Notes: generated by a model from the letters alone, not told the origin. A stretch of 64,000 nucleotides of DNA from Blastocystis sp. Blastoise (GCA_039096225.1 JBBPEB010000030.1:981001-1045000); one strand, 5' to 3'. Counted from the stretch's first letter, positions 31,807 to 46,391 are shown. Numbers and translations are program-made.

Positions 31807-34800
31807 TTATTTTTTGAATCGTTTTCTAAATGCTTTTTTGCTAGATCCATAATTATTATTATTGTATTCATAATCATCATTGTCATTATCAATACACTTA
31901 TTATCAAAAGAGTTGTGAGTATATTCGTCATCATCATCGTAATGTGTATTCTGATAAGTTGTTTGATCGTTTTTATTATCAGCATGATATTTATTGTTAT
32001 TATGTTGTTTTTTGCCACTGTTGCGGAGAGTAGTATCATCATATTTTTCATTCCTAGAACGATTTTTATTACTTTTAGATCCACTATTGTTAGTTTTATA
32101 TCTATTAGAATTCTTATTATTATTATTGTTATTGCGATTATTATTATATTTAACGTTAGTATTATTGATTTGACTATAATGTTGATCATTATTATCATTA
32201 TTTTGATTGCGGTTTTGATATCTATTACTACCTCTATATATATTAGTGAATTGATTTGGATCATTTGTATCTCTAATAATTGTATTACCCTGATGTTCAG
32301 CATTATGAGTTATAGGAGAAGGTATCTCTAAATAGTCCCATGGATAAGTATTCTCTAGCATATAATGTTCGACTTCAGAATACCATTCGTTAAACGGTGT
32401 CATACCCTCTGGATCACTGTATACATATAATACATAATATTATATATATACATATATAAATGATTACCAGATATAATACACATATATTTTTATATATATA
32501 CGTGAATTGAATACTACCATCTGATAAGTCTAAGTAATCATATAAAAAGGTAGAAAAACATAATGGCTATATATATATTATTTAATCAAAATTTATATAT
32601 ATATAATTAGTTTATTACTATATATATTATATACTTCTAAGTTAGTAAAGAATCGACCAAGAATTCCAAGAATGGAATCAACTGTACTGTATATTACCTA
32701 TTAATAAGTATTATAATCATATATAATATAAATTCATTATATACACAATATTCATCTTTTATGGCTAATAAATCTATGTTGTTATTTATACAACTTAAAT
32801 CTATATTAATATATATTATTATTATATAGTTATTATGAACATAATATATGTTAATATATGAATATATTTATATATATATAGATAAAAACAACTAGAAATA
32901 TATACTAAGTCTTCTCACATGAGTATGTTTCATATAATGGGCATAAGCCAAAGAATGTAGTATCTTTTTATCATATCGTATATTATTATTATAGCGACAA
33001 TATAATCTATTTATAGTATTATTATTATATATATATATAATTAATATATAATAAATAAAATAAATACATCAAAGATAGAGGCAATAATATTGGGAAATTT
33101 CCATGAATATCTATATTTTCATATATATTAGTTACATTATAAACATCACAAAGATCTTTAAGTATATCTTTATCATCCTTTTTATAAGTAAAATAGAGTA
33201 GAATATCAAGTGTAGTAAATAAGCTATATAAATCATACTATACTAAAACATTTAAATTAATTGTATTTATATGTAATAATGTTTATCTGAAATATAATAA
33301 AAGATTTAAAAAATATATATATAATAATCAAGAATGAATATAAAATAATCAAAAAGAATATATATAATAATCAAGAAAGAATCTAGAATAATCAAAAAGA
33401 ATATATACTCCATGTGATCTCCGCGTGCTGGAACATCATAAATATCGGTCATATAACGATAACGGAAATAAGGTCTTGTTTCTCCCTATAATAATAGTGT
33501 ATAAAGTTAGAGGATAGAATATATATATATATATATATACATAGTACTTATCTTTTGCAAGACGTTGAAGATCAAAACAAAAATGAGAAAGATTATCTAA
33601 GTAGTTATTGGATAAAAATTATTATTAATATATATTAATAAAAATACTAAAAACGAATGATTATACACTGGAATATAATATTATTTTAAATAGATCCAAC
33701 AATAATAATAGAAATAATGATATATATATACCAATATCATTTCTGTTAGGAAGTCTAGGAGTAATAACACTTTGAGAATTGAATAAGAAAGACCAGGGGA
33801 AACTGTTATTCAAATCAAGATAGTCCATAATAATCTTTTTAACTTCTATATATAAATAGAGGAATATTACCTTCAATATAAATATTCTAAATGAATAAAA
33901 CTAGTTTAAACAATGTTTGAATAGTATTTAGAATTATATAAATATATAGATATATATATATATACTTTCAATAGACATATATTGCATAAATCTCTCCTTG
34001 AATTCCTCTTTAGAGATATCAAATTCATTAGTTGAATACATATCAAGTGGATACTCATAAGTTGTAGTAGCATCGTATATATATAAACTATTCTTTACCT
34101 AATCAATAGAGATAATATATATAAAAAGAAATCATATTGTAAAAAAAATATGGTAATAAAAAGTTTTAATAAATTTTTAAATAATTATGTATTTTGTTAT
34201 AAATACATACATCTTCAACTCTTTTATTGAGCTCTGCTTCATCAATATCACTATATATTTCTTTCAAAATACTATATATATCCCCATAACATCTATTAAT
34301 AATATCCACAAGAATTGGTATCTCGAGTTCTTCTATAAAGTGATAGATATAATTATAGGGAGTTTCTTACAAGATAAATATTTATGATAGAACAAGAATA
34401 ATAAATAATAAAAATACGACGTTCCCATGTAAATGTAATAGCATCACATCCCGCCAAAACACCAAAAAGAGGGAAATAGCCAATTGGTAGGTTAAGACAT
34501 TTCGATACTATTTCTGGAGAATAAACATATCGATCATTAAAGAACATAGCTAGAAAAGGAAAATATTTATAAATAAATACATAGAATACAAATACATGAA
34601 TTAATTGCAGGACTCGAAAAACCATCTAATTCATTAAACCAGATAAGTCCTTTGATATTATATAAAAAGAAATCAGAATCAGTACTCAATACATAACAAT
34701 TATTATCTTTTGCATACTGCGCAGTTCCTCTATAATAAATATAGAATTATAGAGAATCAATACAAATAAATAGAACAAGAAAAACAATTAATTAACGAAA

Positions 34801-35347
34801 AGAATATAAATACAAGTCCCCATCTCCAATAGCTCGTATAACTTTACAATCGATATTATTTTCTTTTATATATATTCTTAGACAATCCATAAATACGAAT
34901 TTTCCAGACATTGGCAATTCTAGTTAATAGAAATAGTAATAATAGATTCAAAGCATACCATTAAATGATTTTGATGAACCTTCTTTGATTCTTTGATATT
35001 CCTCTATTGATCTATCAATTCTTTTTTCTCTTCTACCGAGTACAGTATTGGTTTTTTGAGGTTTCACTGAACCATCAAAAACAAAGTACAAAGGATTCAT
35101 TTTATAGAGTTTAAGTTTTAAGAACATCATTTTAATAATGTTTTGAATAACAGAAGTACAAAGATCATAATCAAGAGGAAATCGTTTCATAAGATCAAAA
35201 AGAAGATTATCGGCATCAATTACTATGTTTATCTGCTCATCAGTTTCACTAGTAAAGATTAGATAATTACATATGATTTGATACATACACAGCTGATGGA
35301 AAGCCATAATCACAGTTTATAAGTTTTCTCAAGTTGCGTATTCCCAT
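31807..35347 (-). CDS. Asteroid-like XPG/FEN-fold protein, tandem copy B
   Basis: Sixteen exons give 747 residues: 35289-35347, 34959-35248, 34814-34919, 34596-34729, 34421-34549, 34211-34332, 33966-34098, 33732-33845, 33541-33596, 33409-33485, 33068-33223, 32906-33006, 32745-32773, 32635-32697, 32502-32566, 31807-32416. It starts MGIRNLRKLI and keeps all acidic segments: VIDADNLLFD, FVFDGS, IGDGDL and VLSTDSDFFLYN. Beyond the nuclease-like fold lie blocks shared with copy A, such as FNDRYVYSPEIVSK, LFNSQSVITPRLP and PARGDHME. The tail is a long Asn/Arg/Lys/Asp low-complexity region ending in basic residues (AFRKRFKK), plausibly for nucleic-acid binding. Many exon lengths equal those of A (134, 122, 133, 114, 56, 156, 29, 63, 65 nt), showing direct duplication. 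B has two introns in its 5' part that A lacks. Substrate unknown. Confidence 0.8.
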
Positions 35348-36125
35348 AGCAATGAAAATATAATTTATATCCGAATGATTGAAGTTTCAAATATAGAAAT
35401 TATTCTATTGTTTAAAAAAAATGATATTTTTTTAAGATAAAGAAACTTGAAAAAACTCCACAAGTAACTGAAACTATTCGGTTTTAAATCAAATTCATTG
35501 GTTGTTTCAATTATGAATTCTGTGTTGAGTATTGTTTTATTATTGTTGACATGATACATCCAGAATAGTGATGAAATAAGAGATCCTTCTTTTTCAGTAA
35601 AATTCAGCAATTTGGAAAAAAGGAACACAAATAAGAAAAAAATGGTTCATGAAATCTTTAAAATAAGTGGTTAATGTGTTTTGAAGAGAATAGTTCAGTC
35701 CATAATAATATTATTTTTATTAACAACCAAAGAACACCATTTTTTATTGAAAAAATATATAAAAAAATGGAAAAACAAGCAACAAATTGAAAAACCCCAT
35801 GGAAATGAGATCCAATAGAAAAGTGATCCATCTTGAAGTGGAAACTGGATGAGATGGTAAAATACAAAGGGACTCCTTGAAGTCTGCGAGAAAAACTTGT
35901 TTACCGCGGAAGATGTCGGTGTTTATCTTGGAATAAAAATGTTGGGATTCTCTAATCGAAGTTCCTCGATTGTTTTGTTACCATATTTTGGTTCAAGATA
36001 ATATGAGCTTCAAGAATACATTCAAATCTTGAAAGTAATTGTTATCATTTTTTGTTTTAGTTGTCTTGAATTTGATTTTTGCTAGAAAACAAAGTATAAA
36101 TAAGCAAATATTGTTGAATTTAGCC
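35348..36125. promoter_or_regulatory. Divergent promoter region (asteroid copy B and PP2A B56 gene)
   Basis: This 778-nt spacer separates diverging start codons. Minus-strand open frames at 35365-35628 and 35658-35867 lack splice context and family resemblance. Around 35880-36000 the sequence is less AT-rich than elsewhere and includes a short hairpin (AATCGAAGTTCCTCGATT); its meaning is unclear. Confidence 0.4.
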
Positions 36126-39177
<3,052 letters not shown>

Positions 39178-39478
39178 TATTTATTATTCATAATCATTTT
39201 TCTCTACTTTCAAAGAGTTTACAGTTGTATTTTTAGATTCTCTTCTTTCTTTTTTATAACTTGTAACATATACTATTTTCTCTTCGTTTTTCTCATTCAA
39301 AAAAAAAATTCTTTTTATTGTAGATCATTTCAGTGCAACAGCAAAATATATATATATTATTTATTATTATAATTTTAATTTTGTTTTAATTTATATATAT
39401 ATTTTACTTATAATAATAGAATCAACAAAAAACAATAATAAACACTGCAATAGCGATTTGTAATGATGGAAAATAAAT
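39178..39478. other. Convergent spacer between B56 and RidA genes
   Basis: A 301-nt AT-rich spacer holds the 3' ends of both genes. No further feature is visible. Confidence 0.6.
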
Positions 39479-39910
39479 TTAATTCTTTCTACAAGCAATA
39501 GCTTCAATTTCAATAAGACAATCTTTAGGAAGACGAGCAACTTCTACACAAGAACGAGCAGGGAAAGTTTCACCTTCTTCTTTAAAGAATTCTTCATAAA
39601 CCTTATTAATAACAGCGAAATCATTCATATTTTTAATGAAGACAGTAGTCTTAACAATATCAGAAGCCTTTAAACCAGAAGCTTCAACAACAGCCTTGAC
39701 GTTTTCTAAGGATTGACGAGCTTGAGCAGCAACACCTTCAACCATAGCACCAGTAGCAGGGTTTACGGGAATTTGTCCAGAAGTAATGACAATACTACCA
39801 AGATCAACACCTTGAACATAAGGACCAATAGCAGCAGGGGCTTTAGTAGTAGCTAATACCTTACTCATTCTAATAAATCTAGTAAATGGAGTTTTTAAAC
39901 AATTGAACAT
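39479..39910 (-). CDS. RIDA: RidA / YjgF / UK114 family enamine-imine deaminase
   Basis: A single uninterrupted exon of 143 residues. RidA hydrolyses reactive 2-aminoacrylate and related enamines/imines released by PLP enzymes. The family signature is plain: GPYVQGVDLGSIVITSGQIP, NVKAVVEASGLKASDIVKTT, and PARSCVEVARLPKDCLIEIE with the conserved substrate-binding Arg. The usual length is about 125-130 residues. Here the first ~14 (MFNCLKTPFTRFIR) are an extension that is basic, hydroxylated and free of acidic residues, compatible with a mitochondrial targeting peptide, with the cytosolic-type start at MSKVLATTKAPAAIGPY. It is one of the few intronless genes in a window where genes average ten or more exons. 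Its codon usage is more biased (GCC, AAG) than that of its neighbours, as also in eEF1-gamma, so high expression explains the bias as well as recent acquisition would. Confidence 0.95.
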   Translation of the reverse strand: MFNCLKTPFTRFIRMSKVLATTKAPAAIGPYVQGVDLGSIVITSGQIPVNPATGAMVEGVAAQARQSLENVKAVVEASGLKASDIVKTTVFIKNMNDFAVINKVYEEFFKEEGETFPARSCVEVARLPKDCLIEIEAIACRKN

Positions 39911-40353
39911 AAAATAATGTATATCTTCAACAACAAACTATTTTTTTTTTTCTTTAAGACTTCTGGAATCAATAGAGAAACTTTTTATTTCTCCTTTTTT
40001 AAATTTATTTAATTTTTATCAAATTTACTCTATTCATTCTCATTAATTCACGATTTTAATTCTCCTATTAATCGTGAAGTTGATCCACCAATCATTTACT
40101 ACGACGATACCCCTTTTTCATTACCACAGTTTCTACTTTTCAATTATTTATTTTTTTTAATATTTTTTTAATTATTCAGTGACTTGATTTTTAGTAGTTA
40201 TAAAAAAATATATGTATTTACATTTCTACATATAATGGTAGTGTTTATATAAGCATCATCTAGTTATAAATTTCAAAAAGAGAAAGAATACAATACAATT
40301 GTCAATGAATATTAATTCTATACAATAAATATAAGATTTCCAGCTTCTATACT
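39911..40353. promoter_or_regulatory. Upstream region of RidA, 3' of the small hypothetical gene
   Basis: A 443-nt spacer lies between two minus-strand genes. It contains the RidA promoter and the 3' UTR of the gene upstream. Several T and A runs but no gene or clear regulatory element. Confidence 0.5.
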
Positions 40354-40900
40354 TTATTGAGCAATATATTCTTCAACAGCTCTTTGAATTACATTATCTT
40401 CAGTATAAACTTGAACAACTAATTTAATTTCTTCTTTTTTGTTATTCTCACCATCCTTAAATATAAATAAAAATAAACCTACATTCTTCAATTGAATATC
40501 TGAAAAAGAACTTAAAGATTGCTTGAAGCTATCTACCTATATATAGATGAAAATAATGTTTTCAAGTTTATATGAAGATCTATAAGATATATATATATAT
40601 ATATATATATACTTTGACTGTCATTTGGTTGTTTGTTTCTTCAATAGTAAACTAAGTGAATTATAAATTAAGATATAATACCAAAAAAAAGAAATACTTT
40701 TAATTGTAATTTTGTTTCTTCATTAATAACATCAGGAATATACTTTATAAATAAAATTAATAATTTTTTAATGAAGAAAAAAATACATAAACAGAATCTA
40801 AAGGTATGAAATGGTCTCCATCAGCTAATGTGAAAAGGAATTGAATATCATGATCTAATGAAGAATATTTCGGCGAAGGTTTAATAGATAAAAAATGCAT
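40354..40900 (-). CDS. Small hypothetical protein (124 residues, 4 exons)
   Basis: Four exons join in frame with phase-0 introns: 40793-40900, 40698-40742, 40613-40651, 40354-40536. The deduced protein starts MHFLSIKPSPKYSSLDHD and ends VIQRAVEEYIAQ before TAA. Alternating hydrophobic stretches (HDIQFLFTLADG, VGLFLFIFKDG, EIKLVVQVY) suggest a small beta-rich fold with a closing helix. I do not recognise the family. Evidence that it is real: the spliced frame stays open across three introns with GTAT or GTTTATG donors and AG acceptors, and codon choice resembles the neighbours. The start is the first ATG after an in-frame upstream region; a further 5' exon cannot be excluded because a TATATAG string lies just upstream. 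Confidence 0.6.
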
Positions 40901-41600
40901 TTGTACAACTATATAAAGAAGAAGTCAATAAATGAAATGCAAACAAGTTATAATAGGAGGCTACTATAAATAATTTTCTTTTTATAAAGAGTAGCTATAT
41001 ACAAATATTATAATAAGACTAGTGAAAGACCTTGGAAAAGGAATAAAAATGATAATGTATATTTTTTGGTTTGTTCTTTCAAAAATTTCTTGTTTATTGC
41101 TTATTCGTTTTTATATGGTTTATATTTTATAAATCTGGCTTTATTATAATAAAATTCTTGATCGTTAATAGTTATTGGTCTGAATCAATATATTGTATAG
41201 TAGATTTGAATGCAATTTTAATAAATATATTTGTTTAGATTTCATTTATATATTCATTTATGTGTCAAGAATGGCTTGAATACATGATCTAATATAGGAT
41301 TGATGTGTTTTCTAATACTATTCAGGTGCATTGTGTTTTGAATAGTTGTGATATAATAGGGATCTTTATAGAATTCTATTCCAGCTACTTTGAGGAGATG
41401 TACCATGCAAATATCTATCTTAGAAATGATCCGTTGAACATGATTTACCCAATAAGGATATTTTTATTTGAATAGGATATGATTCGTCCTTATGTGAATT
41501 ACCGTGTTTGATTTAAATTCTAAGGTTTCTTTTTTTCTTGATGTTTTAATAAAGACTTTTGATCATTCAAGTATTTTTCAAATCCATTCATTTTTTTTTG
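40901..41600. promoter_or_regulatory. Divergent promoter region (small hypothetical and RING-H2 genes)
   Basis: A 700-nt AT-rich spacer separates diverging start codons. I see no other gene, repeat array or strong motif. Confidence 0.45.
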
Positions 41601-42901
41601 ATGGACCCAATTTCAGTTGTCGTCATTCTAGGTATTTTTTTTTTTTATTATATGCATATATATTTTAATTCTTTATAACTTTGCTTTTAAATAAAAAGAA
41701 TTATTTTTAATAGAATAATGTAGTTTTTTAATATATTTAGGTATTGCCGCGACAGCATTAATTGTATTAATTGTGAAGGTTATTATTATATGGGTAGAGA
41801 CATGTCAAAGAGATAGAAGACATCGAAATGGGTATGATATAACTATTTACTGTTGATGTTTTTTTTTTAATATATATGTTATAGAATATGGTCAGCTGAT
41901 GAGGATCATTTGCGGGTGTCAAGAGAAGATTTGCCCTCCTATTTTACAATACTCACAGAAGATGAAGTATTTATTGATAGAATTATAGTTTTATTTATTA
42001 TCCACATATAACAATGATATGTTATACTATTATTATGTATTTTAGATACATGAACTTATTAGTCACGATGATTCTGATTTCAGTGAATGTGTTATTTGCT
42101 TAGAAAGCTTTAAAGATAATCATGAAGATTCTATTGTTGTAAGTATATATATGTTAGTTTTTAATATAATAATTATATCATATTATATATATAATTGTTA
42201 TAATAACATTTGTTTGCAAATCATTAATATTCATATTCATTATAATAATTTTTTATTGAATTATATATAGAAACTGAAAGCATGTGGCCATAATTTTCAT
42301 CAGCGTTGTATTTCTGAATGGCTCATGTATATATATTTTATTACTTATTTAATGTTTTAAGAATACTCTATAATATAAACATATGAATATCTTATATATT
42401 GTTTTTAATCTTTTTTTATACTTTTTTTTGTATTTTCATAATTTTTTCGTTTACAATTACTTTATTTTCATGATATCTAGAAGGAATCCTCGTTGTCCTA
42501 TGTGTAAAGATAGTATATCTAATTTCAAATCTTCAAATAGTCAAGATTCGCAAGAGTATGAACGCTCTATTCAAATATCTATGAAGTATATATATATATG
42601 TAGATCCTCAAGTATTAGTATTAGTTCATATGCTTCTGCTGATAGAGATCCTCCTGTTTCCCCATGGGAATTCAATGAGGATCATCCAATCAATAATCTC
42701 CCTTCTCCAAATAATAACGATATAAATAGGAATAGAAGTAGTAGTCCTCGTAATAATGGGATTCAGTATAATATACCCAATATATCCAGTAATTCCCATG
42801 ATTATCCTCCTGCTCGAAGAATGGGAATTAGTTCAAATCATTTATCTTCAGCACCAGAATTATCTATTCATTCTGATTCAGCTATTCCTGAAATTGTCTA
42901 A
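41601..42901 (+). CDS. Membrane-anchored RING-H2 E3 ubiquitin ligase (ATL-like layout)
   Basis: Six exons give 257 residues: 41601-41631, 41741-41831, 41885-41966, 42046-42138, 42271-42326, 42481-42901. The N terminus carries one hydrophobic span (VVVILGIAATALIVLIVKVI) followed by basic residues (CQRDRRHR), the usual anchor of ATL-type ligases. The zinc site is complete, with the order C-x2-C ... C-x-H-x2-H-x2-C ... C-x2-C: CVICLESF, then KACGHNFHQRCISEWL, then RCPMC. This is the C3H2C3 RING-H2 class that recruits E2~ubiquitin. The remainder is Ser/Asn/Pro-rich and disordered, probably for substrate or partner contacts. Introns cut the RING twice. Within the last exon an 18-nt GTATAT...GTAG string (42586-42603) could be a very short intron but is also an in-frame coding stretch. 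Confidence 0.85.
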
Positions 42902-42945
42902 CGATTAAAAAGTTATTGGCAATTATTCATTATCATATACTTGTG

Positions 42946-42982
<37 letters not shown>

Positions 42983-44754
42983 GGCATACTTAGAATAACA
43001 CTTATTTTAATTTATCTCTGTCACTTTTCCCTTTTTCTGTAGATTTTTTTGTTTTAGAATTTTGCTTTTGAATTTTATTTTAGAATTTATTATATTTAGA
43101 TTCATTGATATTCATATAAATATCATTCTATAAAAATGTTGATGATATCAAAGTAATATATCATATCTTGTGTTCATATAGTGATATATTATATTTTTTT
43201 TATAAGAGTGTTGTTTTAAATATCTGATGGTAATTATATTATTTATCATATTAGATAACTTTATAAAAATAATCATATAACGATGAATTAGTTATAAAAA
43301 TTATTATTTAATGTATTCTTTTATATTTACTTACATAGTTTATGTAAAACAAAGTATCTCAGTAACCAAGATGAAATGTATGTTCATTATTTTATGACAT
43401 ATTTGAAAAACAATCCGAATACTTTTATATTAATTCTCTAAGAATTACTAATAAATAATTTATATGTTATAGTTATATTGCAGCCAGTGTTTTTAGAATA
43501 TCATATACAAAAGTCTTTTAATAGGATTAGTATCAACATCTAGAAATCTTTTTACGAGTATAATTTTCATATTATTATTATTCCAAGGTTTGTTTGCAAA
43601 TAATTTAAAAGGCAAAATCTTATAATAATTCACAAATAAATAATATATTTCAGAAAATTCTGTTTTGGACACAAACTACAATGTTTTTTTTTAGTTTTTG
43701 TTTCACAAATATCATTTACTTATTCATTTTTCGGTTAATAAGATTTTTATTATGTATAAAATGACTGTTGTTATGTTTCACTCTTTTCCTTCTTAATGAC
43801 ATTGAAAATTATTCATATATGAATAATCTGTCATGTGAATTTATGTAATATATTTTGGTTTTATCTCAAAAGCATAACTATCATATATGAATTAAGTTAT
43901 CAAGTTATATGCAATACTCAATATAATGAAAAAGATATTTTTAAAAATGAAAATATCTAATTGTTTCATTGTTTCCAGTATTCCTTTATACATTTATTCT
44001 ATACTTTATGTGTAGATATCTAGAATAAGTAAGCAAATCAAATTATCATAATGGTCAAGATTTGAGATTTTGTTGTTACTCTATATATTTCGTTAAAAAG
44101 TATTTCATGAAATAAGTAACCCTATTTTTGTATTAAAAATAATATTTATTCATTGGAATACGAATTATTGAAAAAATAATAATCATAAAGTATTCTATTT
44201 TAACAAATAACTTAAATATAATTGAATGGGATGCTCTTGTACTTACGAAGATTCATATAAACAAATGAAAGTAGAAGATTGTCATCAACACATACTAAGA
44301 GAAGATTCTTGAAAGAAGGAATAATCTATTGAATAGCACTTCATGTAACGTTAATGAAAAGTAATGTATGTATCTGATAAAAATACTGGCTTTTTGACAC
44401 AAGTTTCCAGTCAATAAAAAAAAACAAGAAAAATCTTGTGAAGGAGATGAATAAAAAAGAAAAAAATCAGGATTATAAAAAAAAATGTGGAAATCAGAAA
44501 ATGGGAAACAAATAAAAGAATATGGTACTTAATTATGAATAAAAAGAGTATAGAAGTCTCTATTTTTTGATTGAAATAGGATCATTTTAATATTTATGGG
44601 TCATAACGAAATGAGAAAATTCTTGGTAATCAATAAAAAGAACTTTCGTTGCTCATTTTCTATATTATTTTTTCTTGCGTTTCTGGTGAAAATGGTATGT
44701 AATATGATAGATAGATCTTCTTATAGTGTTATATATGATCATTTTGTTTACTTC
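42902..44754. other. Long intergenic spacer upstream of eEF1-gamma
   Basis: This 1,853-nt spacer is the longest gene-free stretch in the window. It begins with a short (TA)n run (about 42950-42978). The rest is AT-rich and unpatterned, with no tRNA-like B box, no recognisable exon and no tandem repeat. The promoter of the highly expressed eEF1-gamma gene should lie in its right part. An in-frame ATG at 44596 would add 53 residues, but the family start favours 44755. Confidence 0.55.
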
Positions 44755-46391
44755 ATGTACTTATTGGAATTATATACTTATCCTTGTAACAATCGTGCTA
44801 TGATGGCTTTAATTGCCGCTGAATATAACCATATTGATATTAAGGTTCCTGAATTCAACTTTGGTGTTGAAAACAAGACTCCTGAATTCCTTGCCTTAAA
44901 TCCTAATGGTCAAGTTCCTACTCTTAAGACTCCTCAAGGTGGTCTTTTTGAATCTACTGCCATTGCTCGTTATGTTGCTCGTATGCGTGCTGATACTGAA
45001 CTTATGGGTGCTTCTTTCTATGAACAAGCTCAAGTTGATCAATGGATTGATTGGTGTAACTGTAATGTTGTTCCTACTATTAATCAATGGTTCTACACCT
45101 GTATGGGATATTTAGTTCCTAATCCTAAGGTTATTAAGACTGCTTCTGAAGATTTAAAGAAATATCTTCAAATTCTTAATGAACATCTTGTCAACAACAC
45201 TTATATGGTTGGTAATAAGATTACTCTTGCTGATATTGTTCTCGTTTGCTATTTACTTAACGGATTCAAATTCCTCTTTGAAGAATCTTATCGTGCTCCT
45301 TATGCTAGTCTTCTTCGTTGGTTCCTTACCTGTGTCAATCAACCATATAATATATTTTTTTAATAGTTTAAATTATTTATATATTTTAAATATAATTGTA
45401 TTATTGATATATAATGATTTATAATGATATATAATGATATATAATAATTTATAATGATATATAATAATTTATAATGATATATAATGATTTATAATGATAT
45501 ATAATGATATTGATATATAATGATATATTTTTATTGTGAAAATAAAAAATTTATTATTCTATATATATATTATATTATTAATTTCAATATAATAAAACTA
45601 TTATTTATTATAGCCTGAATTCTATGCTGTTATGGGACAAGTTGATCTCTGTGAAAAGGCTCTTACCATTCCTGCTAAACCTATATATATATAATATATA
45701 TACTATTATTATCACATTTTTTTTTATAAACATATATATAAACTATTTAAATAGTATATAAATATTCTATTTATATATAGCTAAGGAAGAAAAACCTAAG
45801 AAGGAAGAAAAGGCTAAGAAAGAACAAAAACCTAAGAAGGAAGAAAAGAAACCTAAGGCTGAAGAACCTGAAGATGATATGATGGAAGAAGAAAAGCCTA
45901 AGAAGAAGGTTCAACCTTTCAGTGATCTTGCTCCTACTCCTTTTGTTCTTGATACTTGGCTTAAGATTTATTCTAACACTAAGACTAACTTCTATTCTGT
46001 TATGGATCAATTCTGGCCTATGTTTGATAAAGAAGGTTGGTCTATTTGGTTCTGTGATTATTTATATAATGATGAAAACCTTGTTGGTTTCAAGACTGCT
46101 AACCTTGTTTCTGGTTTCATTCAAAGATCTGATGAAGTCCGTAAATATGGTTTCGGTAACATGAACATCCTTAAGAACGATGACGAAAAGTTCTACACTA
46201 TTCGTGGTTGTTGGTTATTCCGTGGCCAAGGTAATGACTTTATGCTTGAAGTTAATCCTGATGCTGAATGTTATAAGTGGACTAAGGTTGTTGACTACAC
46301 TGATGCTGATAAACAAAAGATTGCTGATATGTGGTGTGCTTCTGAACAAATTGAAGGACAAAATATTGTTTCCAATGAAGTCTTCAAGTAA
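44755..46391 (+). CDS. EEF1G: Elongation factor 1-gamma (eEF1B-gamma)
   Basis: Three exons give 421 residues, normal for the family: 44755-45342, 45614-45680, 45781-46391. The protein is the structural subunit of the eEF1B nucleotide-exchange complex. Residues 1-~210 are a GST-like domain (ELYTYPCNNRAMMALIAAEY, NPNGQVPTLKT, ESTAIARYVARM, TCVNQPEFYAVMGQ). A Lys/Glu/Pro linker (KPKKEEKAKKEQKPKKEEK) follows, then the conserved eEF1G C-terminal domain (PTPFVLDTWLKIYSN, KEGWSIWFCDY, GCWLFRGQG) ending EVFK. Codon use is strongly biased, as expected of an abundant protein. The oddity is at both introns: the joins demanded by family conservation leave introns beginning CCATATAA and CTATATAT rather than GTATAT, while both end in TATAG. 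The first two intron bases equal the first two bases of the next exon each time. Confidence 0.93.
45402..45525 (+). repeat. 10-bp tandem repeat in the first eEF1-gamma intron
   Basis: About eleven head-to-tail copies of GATWTATAAT (variants GATATATAAT, GATTTATAAT, AATTTATAAT) occur inside the intron. The 10-nt spacing is close to one turn of B-form DNA. Function unknown. Confidence 0.85.

Noticed and set aside
31786-32331. Plus-strand 181-residue hydrophobic open frame
   Set aside because: It is antisense to the Asn/Asp-rich tail of asteroid-like copy B. Repeated AAT and GAT codons read as Ile/Val/Met on the other strand, imitating a membrane protein.
35365-35867. Two minus-strand open frames upstream of asteroid-like copy B
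   Set aside because: They are short, lack family resemblance, have no splice continuity with copy B, and lie in a divergent promoter region.
44596-44754. In-frame N-terminal extension of eEF1-gamma from the ATG at 44596
   Set aside because: eEF1-gamma begins within a few residues of the LYTYP strand; the extension is hydrophobic, not conserved in the family and does not share the biased codon use of the gene.
42902-44754. tRNA or other structured RNA gene in the long spacer
   Set aside because: I looked for GGTTCRA-type B boxes and paired acceptor arms by eye and found none in this or the other spacers. A covariance search would be decisive.
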